Assembly (NCBI RefSeq): GCF_008017805.1
Contig: NZ_VRTT01000050.1
Location: forward strand, 1 to 53,920
Direction of reading: 5' to 3'
DNA: 53,920 bases
From: Paenibacillus sp. N3.4
GTDB taxonomy: Bacteria > Bacillota > Bacilli > Paenibacillales > NBRC-103111
The notes under the pieces are model-generated. The model ran no database searches. It saw nothing but the letters and a program-made list of their open reading frames with translations, and was not told the origin of the DNA. Both the position numbers and the translations under genes were made by a program. This document shows positions 18,145 through 27,200 of this stretch, piece after piece (position 1 is the first letter of the stretch; the number at the start of each line of letters is the position of its first letter).

Positions 18145-18155
18145 TCTTCTTCACC

Positions 18156-18773
18156 TCAAACATGTATGAAACTAATTTTACTCACTGGCCAGAAGATCAC
18201 TTCTGCGCGACCAACGATTTTGTTGAAGGGAACGAACCCGACACTTTTGGAACGGCTATCTTTGGAGTTTGGACGGTTGTCGCCCATCGCAAAAACTTCA
18301 CCGTCAGGAATCTTCGTTTCAGGGAAATCGGACAACGTGTTATAAGCATGTCCTTCTTTGTTAGCTTGCTCAATCGCCGCTTGAATAAAAGACTGATCAA
18401 TTTCTTGACCATTGATGAACACTTTATCTCCTGTTACTTTCACAGTCTCGCCTGGCAAACCAATCACACGCTTGATGTAATCTTTCCCTTCCGGGGCGTG
18501 GAATACGATAACTTCGCCGCGTTTCGGCGAGCGGATATCGTAAAGAATTTTGTTCACGATAAGACGTTCACCCGTTGAAAAGTTAGGACGCATGGAATCC
18601 CCGTCAACAATAAACGGTGAAAATAAAAACCAGCGAATAACAATCACAAGGATACCTGCGATAACTAAGGCTTTAATCCATTCCCACGTTTCACTTTTCT
18701 TTTCTTTAGCAGGTACATCTCCGGCTGTAGCTACCGGTTCTAAATAAGGCTGTTCTTGATCTTTGTGTTCCAT
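18156..18773 (-). CDS. lepB: LepB, type I signal peptidase
   Basis: This membrane enzyme removes signal peptides from exported proteins. It has one N-terminal membrane segment (about 33-52) after a hydrophilic cytoplasmic tail. The catalytic Ser60 is in GDSMRPN and Lys101 in DYIKRVIGLPGE; the third box GDNRPNSKDSRS is also present. At 205 residues it is close to Bacillus SipS/SipT. The ATG at 18773 is eight bases after AGAGG and is preferred over the GTG at 18776. It lies between rplS and rbgA, as in Bacillus, where several paralogues usually exist elsewhere on the chromosome. Confidence 0.95.
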   Translation of the reverse strand: MEHKDQEQPYLEPVATAGDVPAKEKKSETWEWIKALVIAGILVIVIRWFLFSPFIVDGDSMRPNFSTGERLIVNKILYDIRSPKRGEVIVFHAPEGKDYIKRVIGLPGETVKVTGDKVFINGQEIDQSFIQAAIEQANKEGHAYNTLSDFPETKIPDGEVFAMGDNRPNSKDSRSKSVGFVPFNKIVGRAEVIFWPVSKISFIHV

Positions 18774-18865
18774 CACTGATTGCCTCTTTTCCAGTTTTGG
18801 TTATATGTCTATTATGTACCATGAAAACGAAAAGGAGACTTGCCTGAACAAGCCCCCCGTTTTTC

Positions 18866-19207
18866 TTATCGAATTTCTTTAATTCTTGCTGCTTTACCAC
18901 GAAGACCACGCAGATAATAAAGTTTCGCACGACGAACTTTACCACGGCGAGCCACTTCGATCTTCTCAATTTTCGGAGAATGGAATGGGAAAGTTCTTTC
19001 CACACCCACACCGTAAGAAATTTTACGAACTGTAAACGTTTCGCTGATTCCACCGCCGTGGCGTTTAATAACAACACCTTCGAACAGCTGAATACGCTCA
19101 CGTGTACCCTCGATAACTTTTACGTGTACTTTAAGTGTGTCTCCTGGACGGAAATTAGGAATATCCGTACGGAGTTGCTCTTTCGTAATCTCTTGAATAA
19201 GATTCAT
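18866..19207 (-). CDS. rplS: RplS, ribosomal protein L19
   Basis: L19 sits at the 30S-50S interface of the ribosome. The 113-residue sequence begins MNLIQEITKEQLRTDIP and contains the conserved FRPGDTLKVHVKVIEG and RVQLFEGVVIKR-like block (here RIQLFEGVVIKRHG), then SYGVGVERTFPFHSP. Length and sequence are fully typical. GGAGGGAGTCAACT precedes the ATG at 19207. A promoter and a leader hairpin lie between it and trmD, suggesting that L19 synthesis can be adjusted separately from the upstream trmD operon. Confidence 0.98.
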   Translation of the reverse strand: MNLIQEITKEQLRTDIPNFRPGDTLKVHVKVIEGTRERIQLFEGVVIKRHGGGISETFTVRKISYGVGVERTFPFHSPKIEKIEVARRGKVRRAKLYYLRGLRGKAARIKEIR

Positions 19208-19243
19208 AGTTGACTCCCTCCTTCCACACAGGTGTTCATTCCG

Positions 19244-19281
19244 CCTATCTACGAGTATGTCTAAGTTGTTATGCGTAGAGG
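19244..19281 (-). promoter_or_regulatory. Leader hairpin upstream of rplS
   Basis: On the minus strand CCT-CTACG (19274-19281) pairs with CGTAG-(AT)-AGG (19244-19253). The hairpin lies about 37 bases before the rplS start. Autoregulatory L19 leaders are known in Firmicutes, but I cannot match this one to the published consensus by eye. Confidence 0.3.
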
Positions 19282-19323
19282 ACCACCAGACTCAAACAAT
19301 TTTAAAAATTCACAACAGAATAT

Positions 19324-19353
19324 ATACTATCATATATTGATATGGTTTGGCAA
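19324..19353 (-). promoter_or_regulatory. Probable sigma-A promoter for rplS
   Basis: TTGCCA (19348-19353) and TAGTAT (19324-19329) are 18 bases apart on the minus strand, 117 bases before rplS and just after the trmD stop codon. The -35 box matches five of six bases. Confidence 0.45.
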
Positions 19354-19377
19354 GAAAATATATCCGTCTTGGCCCAG

Positions 19378-20154
19378 TTATTTATTTTCACTTTGATTTC
19401 GCTGTTTTTTCAATTGATTCCATTCGACTACCCAAGCCTTTTCCTCTTTGGAAAGCTCTCTTTCCTTAAGCAAATCCGGTCGGCGATCCAGTGTTCGAAA
19501 CAGGGACTCCTTGCGGCGCCAGCGTTTTACATTTTCATGATGCCCAGACAGCAAGGTCTCCGGTACTTCCCAATCCCTAAACTTAGCCGGTCTCGTGTAA
19601 TGCGGGTATTCAAGCAGACCTGTAGAGAAAGAATCCGTCACTGCCGACATTTCATTACCCAACACACCAGGCAACAGACGCACCACACTGTCGATCACGA
19701 CCATTGCAGGCAATTCCCCGCCTGTTAATACGTAATCTCCGATGGAAAGCTCATCTGTCACGAGAAACTGTCTGATCCGCTCATCATACCCTTCATAATG
19801 ACCGCAAATAAACACAAGATGCTGCTCTGAGGACAATTCCTCTGCTTTTTTCTGCGTGAAAGGTGCTCCTTGCGGACACATCAGAATCACTCTTGGCTTA
19901 ACAGGCTCTTGCTCCGCATTTTGATGAACAGGCAAGTCTTCAACGGCAGCGAAAATCGGTTCAGGCTTGAGAACCATCCCACCACCACCGCCGTACGGAT
20001 AATCGTCCACCGTATTATGCTTATTATTCGAATAATCGCGAAAATTAACCGTATGGAGGGAAACAATCCCCTTATCGCGAGCTTTACCTAAAATGCTGGA
20101 AGAGAACACCCCATCGAACATTTCCGGAAACAGGGTTAGTACATCAATTCTCAT
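19378..20154 (-). CDS. trmD: TrmD, tRNA (guanine37-N1)-methyltransferase
   Basis: TrmD uses S-adenosylmethionine to make m1G37 beside the anticodon, which prevents frameshifting. The 258-residue SPOUT-class protein starts MRIDVLTLFPEMF and has the conserved DDYPYGGGGGMVLKPEPIF block (about residues 50-68). The trefoil knot includes LVFICGHYEGYDERI (about 110-124) and IGDYVLTGGELPAMV (about 137-151). Length is typical. Its ATG overlaps the rimM stop codon by four bases, so rimM and trmD are translationally coupled, as in most bacteria. Confidence 0.98.
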   Translation of the reverse strand: MRIDVLTLFPEMFDGVFSSSILGKARDKGIVSLHTVNFRDYSNNKHNTVDDYPYGGGGGMVLKPEPIFAAVEDLPVHQNAEQEPVKPRVILMCPQGAPFTQKKAEELSSEQHLVFICGHYEGYDERIRQFLVTDELSIGDYVLTGGELPAMVVIDSVVRLLPGVLGNEMSAVTDSFSTGLLEYPHYTRPAKFRDWEVPETLLSGHHENVKRWRRKESLFRTLDRRPDLLKERELSKEEKAWVVEWNQLKKQRNQSENK

Positions 20155-20666
20155 TCCATTAACCCTTCCATGAGATGAATACGGATCGTTTTGCTGGCTA
20201 TATCCACATTCAAAATGACATCATCGATGACAGGCAAGAGCAATTGCTTTCCTTTCGGCAAAGAAACAACCCACACATCATTAGCTCCTGGCGTCAGAAC
20301 CTCAGAAACAAGTCCAAGCTCTTGGTCTTCCTCTGTAACAACCTTGCAGCCAATAATTTCGTGGTAGTAATATTCTCCTTCTTCAAGCGGCTGCTGAGCG
20401 TTCGACTCGATTTTAACAAGTGAGCCTTTGAATTTCTCAACCTCATTAATATGATTGAACTGCTTAAATTGAATGACGAACATATTTTTATGTAAGCGGG
20501 ACGTTTGCACGGTCACCGGCGTTTGCTTATTTTGAGAATCTACGATGATCAATGTGTTCCCTATATCGAAGCGTTCGGGAAAATCCGTTTCCGGAATAAT
20601 TTTCAACTCGCCACGAATGCCGTGCGTATTCACAATTTTGCCTACGGTAACCAGTTTTTCGCTCAT
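20151..20666 (-). CDS. rimM: RimM, 16S rRNA processing factor
   Basis: RimM helps mature the head of the 30S subunit and binds S19. The sequence starts SEKLVTVGKIVNTHGIRGELK, has the N-terminal beta-barrel, and the C-terminal PRC-barrel with GCKVVTEEDQELGLVSEVL and DDVILNVD. I chose the ATG at 20666 because homologues start just there; a second ATG at 20690 (MWRLDKAS...) has GAAGG seven bases upstream, while for 20666 the GGAGG is 15 bases away, so the upstream start is a fair alternative. The stop overlaps trmD by four bases. Length is 171 or 179 residues, both within family range. Confidence 0.93.
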   Translation of the reverse strand: MSEKLVTVGKIVNTHGIRGELKIIPETDFPERFDIGNTLIIVDSQNKQTPVTVQTSRLHKNMFVIQFKQFNHINEVEKFKGSLVKIESNAQQPLEEGEYYYHEIIGCKVVTEEDQELGLVSEVLTPGANDVWVVSLPKGKQLLLPVIDDVILNVDIASKTIRIHLMEGLME

Positions 20667-20751
20667 ACTCGCTTTGTCCAACCTCCACATTTGAATGCCT
20701 TCATAAACATATACAAGAAAAAGGCTAGGAACTAATTCCTAACCCATTTTC

Positions 20752-20982
20752 TTATGAAACGATTTCAACTGCTACTCGCTTCGTTTCTTTCACTGCTGCT
20801 GACGTGACAACCGTGCGGAGCGACTTCGCAATCTTGCCCTGCTTTCCAATCACTTTACCGACATCATCGGGATGAACAGAAAGCCTGTACTCAATCTTGT
20901 CATCTTTCTCCACAACAGCAACACGCACTTCTTCCGGATGATCAACAAGAGCCTTAGCAATTACGGTGATAAGATCCTTCAT
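20752..20982 (-). CDS. khpA: KhpA (YlqC), KH-domain RNA-binding protein
   Basis: This 76-residue protein is a single KH domain with the signature VGKVIGKQGKIAKSLRT (GxxG loop GKQG, about residues 47-50). KhpA forms a dimer with KhpB/EloR in other Firmicutes and binds small RNAs. It lies between rpsP and rimM, the standard position. The ATG at 20982 is preceded by GGAGGGTGGGTTC. There is no sign of damage. The partner gene khpB is not in this window. Confidence 0.95.
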   Translation of the reverse strand: MKDLITVIAKALVDHPEEVRVAVVEKDDKIEYRLSVHPDDVGKVIGKQGKIAKSLRTVVTSAAVKETKRVAVEIVS

Positions 20983-21007
20983 GAACCCACCCTCCGAAGA
21001 TAACAGA

Positions 21008-21280
21008 TTACTTCTGTAATTTCAGCTCGTGAAACTTAGTCATAAGACCTGCTTTACTGAACAGACTGCGAACTGTATCGGACGGTTGTGCCCCAGTTTG
21101 AAGCCATTTCAGCGCTTTCTCCTCATCAAGAGTTACAGCTGCTGGTTCTGCAATCGGGTTATAAGTACCGATTTCTTCGATAAAACGACCGTCACGCGGG
21201 GAACGGGAATCCGAAACCACCACACGGTAGAAAGGAGCTTTATGAGCGCCTACACGTTTAAGACGAATACGTACTGCCAT
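21008..21280 (-). CDS. rpsP: RpsP, ribosomal protein S16
   Basis: S16 is an early-binding 30S protein. The 90-residue sequence begins MAVRIRLKRVGAHKAPFYRV, then DSRSPRDGRFIEEIGTYNP and KALKWLQTGAQPSDTV, all diagnostic of the family. AGGAGGTGATTTTTC precedes the ATG. It lies 36 bases after ffh and 25 before khpA, within the ylxM-ffh-rpsP-khpA-rimM-trmD operon. Confidence 0.98.
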   Translation of the reverse strand: MAVRIRLKRVGAHKAPFYRVVVSDSRSPRDGRFIEEIGTYNPIAEPAAVTLDEEKALKWLQTGAQPSDTVRSLFSKAGLMTKFHELKLQK

Positions 21281-21316
21281 GAAAAATCACCTCCTACTTA
21301 GAATAAAAACACGTAT

Positions 21317-22674
21317 TTAAAAGGGGAATTTAAATCCCTTGCCTAACTTCTTCATGCCTTTGGCACCTTTAGGTCCCATCATGCCGGAGAACTGTTTCAT
21401 CATCTTGCGCATATCATCAAACTGCTTAATGAAGCGGTTGACTTCTTGCACTGAGTTGCCGCTGCCTAACGCAATCCGTTTGCGGCGGTTTGCATTGAGA
21501 AGTTCTGGTTTACGCTTCTCTTCGGTGGTCATTGACTTCACAATGGCCTCAACGCGCGCCATCTGTTTATCGTCGACCTTCATATCCTTCATGCCTTTAA
21601 TCTTGTTTGCACCTGGCAGCATGTCTAGAATTTGATCCAGTGGACCCATTTTCTTCACTTGCTCCATTTGATCGAGGAAATCTTCAAAGGTGAATTCGGC
21701 GTTGCGCATTTTGCGCTCCATCTCTTTCGCCTTGTCCATGTCGATCCCGGCTTGCGCCTTCTCAATCAGCGTAAGCATGTCACCCATGCCCAAAATTCTT
21801 GAAGCCATACGGTCTGGGAAGAATGCTTCCAGCGCATCCATCTTTTCGCCGCTTGCCACGAACTTAATCGGACAGCCTGTCACTGCTTTCACGGATAACG
21901 CGGCACCGCCGCGGGTATCCCCATCCAGCTTGGTGAGCACAACGCCGGTAAGTTCAAGCTGCTGATGAAAGCTTTCAGCTACATTCACAGCATCTTGCCC
22001 TGTCATGGCATCAACAACGAGCAAAATTTCATCAGGTTCTACGACAGAACGGACATTTTTTAGCTCGTCCATAAGGTTTTCATCGATGTGCAAACGTCCT
22101 GCAGTATCGATAATGACATAATCATTGCCATTATCTTTGGCATGTTGAAGTCCCGCTTTGGCGATCTCAACAGGGTTGACTTGATCCCCCATGGCGAATA
22201 CAGGAACGTTCAATTGCTCACCCAGCACCTGCAGCTGCTTAATCGCAGCCGGACGATAAATGTCACAGGCAACGAGAAGCGGACGGTGATTTTGCTTTTG
22301 CAGCATTTTCGCCAACTTACCTGAGGTCGTTGTCTTACCCGCCCCTTGTAAACCAGCCATCATAATGACTGTCGGAGGACGATTAGAACGTGCAAGCTTG
22401 CTTTGTGTCCCACCCATCAATGCTGTTAGCTCTTTGTTTACAATATCAATAACAACCATGCCTGGCGTAAAGGACTTCAGCACATCTTGACCGATGGCTT
22501 GTTCTTTCACTTTGGCAATGAAATCCTTGACAACTTTAAAGTTAACGTCCGCTTCGAGCAGCGCCAATCGAACTTCGCGAAGCGCTTCGCCTACATCCTC
22601 TTCCGTCAGCTTACCTTTGCTTCTCAGCTTGCCAAAACGTTCTGCAATCGGTTTGCCAATCCTTCAAATGCCAT
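21317..22674 (-). CDS. ffh: Ffh, signal recognition particle GTPase, frameshifted near the start
   Basis: Ffh binds SRP RNA and signal sequences of nascent membrane proteins. The ATG at 22674 follows GGAGGTG and opens MAFEGLANRLQNV, which then stops after a few codons. Adding one base to the AAAA run at 22634-22637 (TTTTT on the coding strand) gives NVFGKLRSKGKL and joins the long frame that contains ALLEADVNFKVV, the G1 motif GLQGAGKTTTSGKLA, DTAGR, and the methionine-rich M domain ending MMGPKGAKGMKKLGKG. Restored length is 452 residues, normal for Ffh. Because Ffh is indispensable, the shift is almost certainly a sequence error. It follows ylxM directly, with 23 bases between. Confidence 0.94.
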
Positions 22675-22697
22675 GCGCTTCACCTCCTACGTCTGTT

Positions 22698-23048
22698 TCA
22701 ATCGATCCCTACTATTGTATCAAAAAGTTCTGTCGTTTTCCTCTTTAGCTCTGGTTCGCAATGATCCAATGCCTGAATCAATTCGACACGAAGCTTCAAC
22801 CGTTGTTCATGTTTATGTAAAAGATGCAGCTTGCTTTCATAATCCTCAAGCATTTGTTCAGCCCGTTTAATATGCTCATAAACCGCTTGGCGGCTAATTT
22901 CGAAGTTCTCAGCAATTTCTCCCAATGAATAATCATCATGAAAATACAATCGAAGAAATGTTTGTTGCTTCTCTGTCAGCATAGGTTCATAGAAATCAAA
23001 TAGCAGGTTAATCCGATTCGTCTTTTCCAGCATTTGATCAACAGACAT
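22698..23048 (-). CDS. ylxM: YlxM (UPF0122), SRP-associated helix-turn-helix protein
   Basis: YlxM is a small helix-turn-helix protein that in streptococci modulates SRP GTPase activity. The 116-residue product starts MSVDQMLEKTNRINLLFDFY, then LTEKQQTFLRLYFHDDYSLG and a sigma-factor-like HTH, EISRQAVYEHIKRAEQML (about residues 48-65). Two adjacent ATGs (23051 and 23048) follow GGAGGTGGCA; spacing favours the second. It is the first gene of the ffh-rpsP-khpA-rimM-trmD operon and has an excellent promoter at 23100-23128. Confidence 0.94.
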   Translation of the reverse strand: MSVDQMLEKTNRINLLFDFYEPMLTEKQQTFLRLYFHDDYSLGEIAENFEISRQAVYEHIKRAEQMLEDYESKLHLLHKHEQRLKLRVELIQALDHCEPELKRKTTELFDTIVGID

Positions 23049-23099
23049 CATTGCCACCTCCGTAAAGGTTGAACGCTTGACAGCAGCACAACAGAACCT

Positions 23100-23128
23100 A
23101 TCATACTGAATTCCAAGAGTAATGTCAA
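23100..23128 (-). promoter_or_regulatory. Strong sigma-A promoter of the ylxM-ffh operon
   Basis: A perfect TTGACA (23123-23128) and TATGAT (23100-23105) lie 17 bases apart on the minus strand, about 50 bases before the ylxM start codon. This is among the best promoters in the window and follows the ftsY terminator. Confidence 0.85.
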
Positions 23129-23153
23129 GCATTTAACCTTGTCAGTATGGAAT

Positions 23154-23193
23154 GAAAAAAAATCCTGCCCACCGTCTATAGGTTGACAAGATT
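23154..23193 (-). terminator. Terminator after ftsY
   Basis: AATCTTGTC (23185-23193, minus strand) pairs with GGCAGGATT (23161-23169) using some G-T pairs, and a run of eight T follows. It separates the rnc-smc-ftsY unit from the ylxM promoter. Confidence 0.65.
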
Positions 23194-23216
23194 TTTTCAT
23201 ACAAAAAGCATAGCAA

Positions 23217-24212
23217 TTAGTTGCCTATCTCTTCTTTTTGCTCATTCATCCATTTGCCAAAGAGCGCATGCACGAACTGTTCGGAATCAAACGGCTGCAA
23301 ATCGTCCATCTTCTCGCCAAGCCCTACAAACTTCACCGGCAAAGAAAGCTCTTGCCGTATAGCTACGACGATACCACCCTTGGCTGTGCCATCCAGTTTG
23401 GACAACACCAGACCCGTCAATCCGGTTTTGTCACCGAAAAGCTTGGCTTGACTCAAGGCATTTTGGCCTGTCGTCGCATCTAAGACAAGAATAACTTCAT
23501 GAGGAGCATCCGGCACTTCGCGTTGGATAACGCGATAAATCTTGTTCAGCTCTTCCATTAAATTGACTTTGTTTTGCAAACGCCCTGCCGTATCGCACAG
23601 CAAGATATCGACACCACGAGTTTTCGCAGCCTGGACGGCATCGAACATGACTGCGGCAGGATCAGCACCCGATTGCTGCTTGATCACATCAACACCGACA
23701 CGTTCCCCCCAAGTTTCCAACTGCTCAATAGCACCGGCACGAAACGTGTCGCCGGCAGCCATTAATACCTTTTTGCCTTGAGATTTGAACATATGAGCCA
23801 TTTTGCCAATCGTTGTCGTTTTCCCTACACCATTGACCCCTACAAATAAAATGACGGACAGACCATTCGGGTTCAGCTTCAATCCTGCGTCCGCATCGCC
23901 TTTCAGAAGCTCAATCAATTTCTCCGAAAGAATTGGCTGGAGTTCACCCGGATTTTCTATTTTGCGCTTCTTTACCTCTGCACGCAGCTCGTCAATCAGC
24001 TTCAATACCGTATTCACACCAACATCGGCACCGATAAGAATTTCCTCTAACTCTTCATAGAAATCCTCATCAATTTTCTTGCGCCGGCTGAATAAATCGT
24101 CAACGCGATCTACGAAAGCGTCTCTCGTTTTGGAAAGTCCTTCTTTAAACTTATTCGTAACCGCCTCTGCCTTACTAGAAATACTATCTTTCAATCGTTT
24201 AAAAAAACTCAT
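23217..24212 (-). CDS. ftsY: FtsY, SRP receptor GTPase
   Basis: FtsY receives SRP-ribosome complexes at the membrane. The 331-residue protein has a short charged N-terminus (MSFFKRLKDSISSKAEAV), the N domain, and the G domain with GVNGVGKTTTIGKMA (about 129-143), DTFRAGAIEQL, DTAGRLQNK and SKLDGTAKGG. There is no membrane segment; binding is through the amphipathic N-terminal helix, as in Bacillus. Length equals B. subtilis FtsY (329). It follows smc after 80 bases on the same strand, and the order rnc-smc-ftsY is standard for the Bacillales. Confidence 0.98.
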   Translation of the reverse strand: MSFFKRLKDSISSKAEAVTNKFKEGLSKTRDAFVDRVDDLFSRRKKIDEDFYEELEEILIGADVGVNTVLKLIDELRAEVKKRKIENPGELQPILSEKLIELLKGDADAGLKLNPNGLSVILFVGVNGVGKTTTIGKMAHMFKSQGKKVLMAAGDTFRAGAIEQLETWGERVGVDVIKQQSGADPAAVMFDAVQAAKTRGVDILLCDTAGRLQNKVNLMEELNKIYRVIQREVPDAPHEVILVLDATTGQNALSQAKLFGDKTGLTGLVLSKLDGTAKGGIVVAIRQELSLPVKFVGLGEKMDDLQPFDSEQFVHALFGKWMNEQKEEIGN

Positions 24213-24292
24213 AGTTCCTCCTAAAGGATTGCCTTGGCAAATCTGTCATCGTAACATCATCTTGCTGTCCATTTCTCATCGCTTGCTCATTG

Positions 24293-27200
24293 TTAAGCAG
24301 ATACTTCCGATTCTTCATCCTCCAAGCGGACTGAGACCAGCTTAGATACCCCGCCCTCTTGCATCGTGACTCCGTATAGAACGTCCGCTTCCTCCATCGT
24401 ACCTTTGCGATGAGTAACTACGATAAACTGCGTCATTTCAGAGAATTCACGCAAATACTCGGCGAAACGGGACACGTTGGCTTCATCCAGAGCCGCTTCC
24501 ACTTCATCCAACACACAAAATGGTACAGGCTTCACACGAATAATTGAAAATAAGAGCGCTATGGCAGTCAAGGCACGCTCCCCACCGGAAAGCAGCTGCA
24601 GATTTTGCAGCTTTTTGCCTGGCGGCTGAGCAACGATCTCAATGCCTGTATCCAACAAATTATCAGGCTCGGAAAGAATTAAATCCGCACGTCCGCCGCC
24701 GAACAGCTTAGCAAATACTACGCCAAAATGCGAACGAATGGCGTCAAACGTTGTCTTGAAGCGCTTGGACATTTCAATGTCCATTTCCCTTATTACTTGA
24801 TAAAGCGTTGTTTTGGCTTCGATCAAATCATTTTTTTGAGCATCCAAAAACTCATAACGCTCGGAAACCCTAGCATACTCTTCAATCGCACCAAGATTCA
24901 CCTCACCTAGAGAAGTGATCTCGCGTTTTAATTCCCGCACACGATTCTGAGTACCCACAATATCCTCTGGAACGGGATAACGTTCTTTGGCCAGTTCATA
25001 GCTAAGCTCATATTCCTCGCCCAGCTTCTTAAGCAGGTTCTCCAGCTCTACATCCAAACGGTTCACACGAACTTCTGTTTGATGCAGATTCTCTTCTACC
25101 TGTTTGAGCTGCAATCGTTGAGCTCTTGTATCATTCTCTTCTTTGTCTAGCTTATGTAGCCAATCCGTTCGTTCAGCACGCTTATAGTCAATGCTTTCTG
25201 TGCATTCCTGCTTTTTGAGCTTTAGCTCGTTCAGCAGCTCCACTTGCAGAACAGTTTCCTGTTGGAGAGCTTCCATATCCTGCTCCAACTGCTCAAGCAT
25301 CGAACGGTTCATCGCCATTTCGCGTTCCGCTTCGCTAAGATCCTGCTGCAAGCGGCGCTGCTGATCTTGAAGTGACTGCTTCTCCTGCGAGATGGAAGCG
25401 ACCTTGACTTTTAAATCCGTCAGTTGGCCTTGCAGCTCTTCTTTCTCTGATTCGCTTGCTTTGCGTGAGTGCTCAGCATCGCGAATGGCTTGCTGCAACG
25501 AGGCTTCTTCTTCTTGAAGCTGCGCCAAAGCTTGTTCAGATTCCGTACGCTTCCGGCCAAAATCCGCCTGTTCTTCCAGCAGCGACCCTCGATCCTGTCG
25601 ATCCAGCGTGAGCTGATCCTCCACCGTGCGGCTTTCTGACTCTAACGGATTCAATTCCGCGCGAATTTGTTGCTCTTCGATTCGTTTCTGCTCGCTTAAC
25701 TGGCGAAGTTTTTCGATCGTCATCATATCATCTGTAATCTCGCGCTTCATAACGCTTGATTGGCTTCGCAATCCACTAAGCTGCTGTTCTGAACTTTTAA
25801 TTTCCTCGTCCAGCTCTTCAATTTGACGCTGACGTCCCAATAGATTAGTTGTTTTCTTCTGTAAACTACCCCCGGTCATCGAACCCCCTGGGTTAACAAC
25901 GTCACCTTCCAGTGTAACAACGCGGTAGCGATATTGGGCTTTAGCCGCGATATGATTGGCCTCTTCTAAACTTGTTGCCACAACGACATTGCCAAGCAAA
26001 CTAGAAAAAATATTGTGATAAGTAGCATCGAACGAAACCAGATCAACCGCTAGTCCGACAAAACCTTTAGCTGATTTCAAGGATTGAAGCTCATTGTCAG
26101 ATATGGATCGGCCGCGGATAACATTCATTGGCAAGAACGTAGCGCGTCCCATTTGACGGCGCTTCAAGAAGCCAATAGCCTCACGTCCGTCTGCCTCTGT
26201 CTCAACGACGATATTTTGCAAGGCTCCGCCAAGCGCAGTTTCTATGGCGATTTCCACCTCAGCAGGCACCTTGACGAGCTCTGCAACTGCGCCGCGAATA
26301 CCGCGCAAATCTTTACGGCTTTTCGCTTTAAGAACTTCTTTAACACCCTGCATGAAGCCATCATAATCATTGGCCATCTCTTTCATGGTATCGCGCCTAG
26401 AAGTTAAAGCGTCCAGCTTCTGCTCCCATTTGCGGACCATCCCTTGCGCTTCGTCCAACAAGCCTTGCCTTGATTTCAAGCTTTGAGATAATTCAGCGTA
26501 TTGCTGGCGTATGTCTTCAATTTCTCTCACCGTATCATCCAGCTTGGTTGTTAACTCTTGCTTGCGCAGCACAATCTTTTCACGCTGCTCTGCCCACTTC
26601 TGACGCTCTTCATCCAGTCTTTCCAAACGTCGACTAATGCTTTCCGTTTGCTGCTCGGCGTATCTAATTTCATTACGCGCATGAGACATGCGATTAAGCG
26701 TCTCTAGCAGTTCGGTTTTCAATTGGTCCTCGGGGGAAGAGCTGATTCCGCCATTTACCCCAAGCAGGCGCTGCTCCTCGGCATTCAATTTTGCCTGAAA
26801 TTCAAACAATTGAGCGCCGATTTGGATGATTTTATCGCGCTGCTCACTGAGTTCAGCTTCTTTGTCCAAATTGCGCTGTTCTTGCGAAGTGATCGTCGTG
26901 CTTAGCTGCTGATGGTTGGCGATATAGTTCTTTTTACGCTCTTTGAGCACTTCGCCGTGCCCTTCGCATTTCTCGAATTCTTCACTTAACTGCAGCAAGC
27001 TTTCTTGCAGCTTCTCCAGTTCTTCCTCCAGCCTGCGTGTTTCCCAACGATGCTTTTCCATATGAGCATCGTGTTGATTGACAATTGTCGATAGTTCCGT
27101 CTGTTCTTTCACTAGCTTCTCCAGTTTCTGAGTAGCTTCATTCCATGACAGATAGATTTGATCGATCTGATGCACATACATCGCAATTTCACTGCTTTTC

